Shown in pieces: positions 62,182-64,000 of a stretch of DNA of 64,000 bases (the first letter of the stretch is position 1; every line of letters begins with the position of its first letter). Source of the stretch: Pedobacter sp. MC2016-24 (lineage in GTDB: Bacteria > Bacteroidota > Bacteroidia > Sphingobacteriales > Sphingobacteriaceae); contig NZ_JADFBX010000001.1 of the NCBI RefSeq assembly GCF_015223055.1, positions 62,001 through 126,000 on the forward strand, given 5' to 3'. The translations under genes were made by a program, and so were the position numbers. The notes below the pieces were generated by a model. The model searched no databases. It saw only the letters and a list, made by a program, of their open reading frames with translations, and was not told the origin of the DNA.

Positions 62182-62748
62182 CTAATCCTGATCCTTAGAC
62201 AAGGTCATAAACAAACCAGGATACTCCGACACGAGACCAAATTCATCAGCAATTAACTCCGCTGAAAACCGGGTGTCCAGATTCTCATACCGGTACCTGC
62301 CAGAACCCAAAGCCTGGTAAACCTGCTCAACAGCAGCATAAGTAAAGTCAGGGATACAGATGTAAGCTACCTTAAATCTTTTCTGCTGGTGACCAGTTAA
62401 TTTTTTAATGGCAAGCGTGTTGGTAAATGGCGTAATTGAAATATCCACCTCCTGGCATCCACTGAGCTCAGGAAGCAAAACGCCTTCAGCATTATACCAT
62501 AAATCATCCTCAGTTCTGGTCAAATACAACTTTAGCCGGGGACGGTCAACATCCTTAATACTAAGCTCAAGCACATGCCAAGAGGTATCCATGACGACCT
62601 GGTAGCGAATGGTAGAATCCTCCACCGTCACAATCCCACCACCAATAAAGCCCGAATCAGACTGTTCTAAAGTAAAGGCTTCCAGGGAATGATTCCCCTT
62701 CCAAATTCTGACCTGGTTAAAAACCGATGATTGTATAGCGCTTTTCAT
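62182..62748 (-). CDS. Putative glycolipid-binding family protein (PF06475-like)
   Basis: 188 residues from ATG 62748; the upstream ATG at 62787 gives 13 more residues that do not resemble the family. The pattern (VRIWKGNHSLEAFTLEQSDSGFIGGGIV near the start, YQVVMDTSWHVLELSI, RTEDDLWYNAEGVLLPELSGCQEVDISITPFTNTLAIKKL) fits the putative glycolipid-binding family known from mycobacterial-type structures. No signal peptide, so it is cytosolic. The ligand is unknown. Confidence 0.75.
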   Translation of the reverse strand: MKSAIQSSVFNQVRIWKGNHSLEAFTLEQSDSGFIGGGIVTVEDSTIRYQVVMDTSWHVLELSIKDVDRPRLKLYLTRTEDDLWYNAEGVLLPELSGCQEVDISITPFTNTLAIKKLTGHQQKRFKVAYICIPDFTYAAVEQVYQALGSGRYRYENLDTRFSAELIADEFGLVSEYPGLFMTLSKDQD

Positions 62749-62789
62749 AAATTTAGATATACCCTTACAACACAAGAGTTCGATCATTG

Positions 62790-62985
62790 TTTAAACATCA
62801 ATTCCAATAAAATATCCACATGCCCGGAATTCTCATCGTACTCATAAACCGTTTGCCAGATTCCATTATCCAGGAACATCTACCCGACCAAACCACCATG
62901 ATAAATCACCTTAAAATTAGCACCATCCTGCGGATGAATATTCAAAGTTACCGCCGCAGATGGCTTGCCTGCTTCCGGGAAATCT
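62790..62985 (-). pseudogene. Remnant coding fragment with internal stop
   Basis: On the minus strand, in a frame other than that of the upstream gene, the sequence reads SDFPEAGKPSAAVTLNIHPQD then GANFKVIYHGGLVG, a stop, then MFLDNGIWQTVYEYDENSG and HVDILLELMF. It follows a stop codon. It probably represents the end of a decayed protein related to the gene upstream. Confidence 0.4.
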
Positions 62986-63532
62986 GATCACATTCCTGCC
63001 GGTAAAGCCCAGGCTGAGCATCGCTGAATCCTTCCAAAAACGTCTGCGGGATGACCATTCTTTGTTTAATAAGGCCTGTTTTACGGAGCCTTTTGCCCTT
63101 TTGTTCAAAATAGCTCCAATTCCCCAAATAAATATTAGTCAATAGATTGACACTTGATTCCCCACTTCCGTCAAGGTTTGCATTCCCATCATGGTAGCGC
63201 GACATACCGATAAGCTCCATCTTCCGCACCTTCGGATTAAACCGGAACTGGCAGGTATAGCCTTCCCTCATCTGGTAATTAAAAAACTTAAATCCATTCT
63301 TTGCAGCTTCTAATCCGCAAGAGGAACCCAAATCCGCAATCACTTTACTTTTCTGCATCGGAAAACCCAGAGTTGACAACCTGCATAGCAGTACACCACG
63401 CGATCGATCAAGGCTTACAGTATCATTCAACAAGTCTCCATCCAGATCCTTAACCAAAGTAAGCTGTCCAAAAGCAGCATGATTAACAGATAGACAGATC
63501 AAAAGCACAGCAAACCGGAGTAAATTCATCAT
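62948..63532 (-). CDS. Secreted protein, unknown function, 194 aa
   Basis: A signal peptide (MMNLLRFAVLLICLSVNHAAFGQ) precedes about 170 residues. The beginning LTLVKDLDGDLLNDTVSLDRSRGVLLCRLS looks like a calcium-type DxDGDxxxDxV repeat of FG-GAP-like proteins. The later part has cysteines (SSCGLEA, YTCQFRF). The 3' end runs into the fragment at 62790-62985, and the C-terminus may be altered by a frameshift. Confidence 0.55.
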   Translation of the reverse strand: MMNLLRFAVLLICLSVNHAAFGQLTLVKDLDGDLLNDTVSLDRSRGVLLCRLSTLGFPMQKSKVIADLGSSCGLEAAKNGFKFFNYQMREGYTCQFRFNPKVRKMELIGMSRYHDGNANLDGSGESSVNLLTNIYLGNWSYFEQKGKRLRKTGLIKQRMVIPQTFLEGFSDAQPGLYRQECDQISRKQASHLRR

Positions 63533-63604
63533 GTTACGACTTAGAAAAAAATGGACTTATGCAAAAGAAACAGATAATCAAAATTCATAAATTTGATCAA
63601 ATAC

Positions 63605-64000
63605 TTACCTGAGTACGTGATGTTTCGCATTTCTTTTGCTTAACCAAACACCGGTAGCCCAAAGTGCCCAGGCCACCAAAACCGGCTGAAACAACAACCT
63701 TGCACCACGGCTCAAATCAGAATTCAAGCCAAAGGCATCCTTATGATTCAGAAACTGAGCAATATTACCAGGAAAAACCGCCACAAAAAAAGTAGCAGCA
63801 CCAAGCCCCACTAAAGGCTTCCTCCATCCGGAAATCAACAATAAGCCCAGTCCAACTTCAGCCACACCAGACAACACGACCACCAAATCAGGATCCAAAG
63901 GAACCCACTCCGGCACCTGCGCCAGAAATTCCTTTCTCACAAAAGTCAAATGACCAATGCCCGTAAAAGTCAGAAAACCACCCAACGCAATCCTAGCCAA
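63605..64000 (-). CDS. DoxX-family membrane protein (5' truncated by window edge)
   Basis: The frame extends beyond the right edge; 131 residues are visible. Hydrophobic helices (LGGFLTFTGIGHLTF, VLSGVAEVGLGLLLISGW, GLGAATFFVAVFPGNIAQFL, LLFQPVLVAWALWATGVWL) fit a DoxX/DoxD-like protein with four membrane spans. GxxH in TGIGHL is family-like. Function unknown; some DoxX proteins join membrane redox complexes. The true start is beyond the window. Confidence 0.8.
   Translation of the reverse strand: MARIALGGFLTFTGIGHLTFVRKEFLAQVPEWVPLDPDLVVVLSGVAEVGLGLLLISGWRKPLVGLGAATFFVAVFPGNIAQFLNHKDAFGLNSDLSRGARLLFQPVLVAWALWATGVWLSKRNAKHHVLR

Noticed and set aside
62917..63108. 63-codon minus-strand ORF
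   Set aside because: Third reading frame inside the secreted protein gene; no protein-like features.

Overview
The window looks like a chromosome segment of a Bacteroidota member, most likely Sphingobacteriaceae (Pedobacter-like). The DNA is AT-rich, starts often lack a Shine-Dalgarno sequence, and several promoters fit the Bacteroidota pattern TTTG-N18-20-TAnnTTTG. The proteins also point there: GH130, DASH cryptochrome, LytTR two-component pairs, BtgA/BtgB mobilisation genes and tyrosine integrases of Bacteroidota type. No database search was possible, so all names rest on motifs and family recall.

Layout. 1-13.8 kb is mostly housekeeping: the 3' end of galK, a SpoU rRNA/tRNA methyltransferase, a DUF3052/YdeI protein, gltBD, the 4.5S/SRP RNA, a small transaldolase, GmhB-like phosphatase, an alpha/beta hydrolase, an AraC regulator, an SDR-DUF2867 protein and an HTH-CBS protein. 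A tRNA-Lys lies at 13.9 kb. 15.3-19.2 kb is a complete stressosome operon (RsbR, RsbS, RsbT, and an RsbT-like ATPase fused to an RsbX-like phosphatase). It ends in a histidine kinase whose N-terminus resembles a degenerate RsbT, and no sigma-B or anti-sigma gene is present. 19.6-35.8 kb is accessory chromosomal DNA: an ArsR/AHSA1 pair with a nested palindromic operator, SRPBCC proteins, an acyltransferase, GH130, DUF892 and DUF6766 proteins, a TetX-like flavin monooxygenase, a beta-lactamase-fold hydrolase, a TlpA-like protein, a LytS/LytTR pair and a P-loop kinase.

35.9-52.3 kb is an integration hot spot at the 3' end of a second tRNA-Lys (52289-52361, minus strand). Copies of the tRNA 3' end at 35917, 36060 and 40073 mark serial insertions. 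The older, decayed element (36.06-40.07 kb) carries a PARIS-like ATPase-DUF4435 gene broken in a six-base homopolymer, two small secreted proteins around an attC-like structure, and an integrase remnant. The younger element (40.07-52.3 kb) is a mobilisable island. Its cargo is a PLD nuclease, a PD-(D/E)XK-like/vWA fusion protein and an unknown protein. Its backbone has HTH proteins, an oriT-like hairpin region, BtgA/BtgB mobilisation genes, a sigma-like factor, a HEPN protein, a structured intergenic region and a tyrosine integrase.

52.6-64 kb returns to chromosomal genes: a membrane histidine kinase, a succinyl-CoA:acetate CoA-transferase-like enzyme, a third identical tRNA-Lys, a UvrA-like/DASH photolyase pair, several secreted or unknown proteins, and a partial DoxX protein at the right edge.

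The best candidates for undescribed biology are the PLD / nuclease-vWA / unknown cargo (40.7-44.3 kb), the PARIS-like fused gene beside it, and the stressosome whose output appears to be a histidine kinase.
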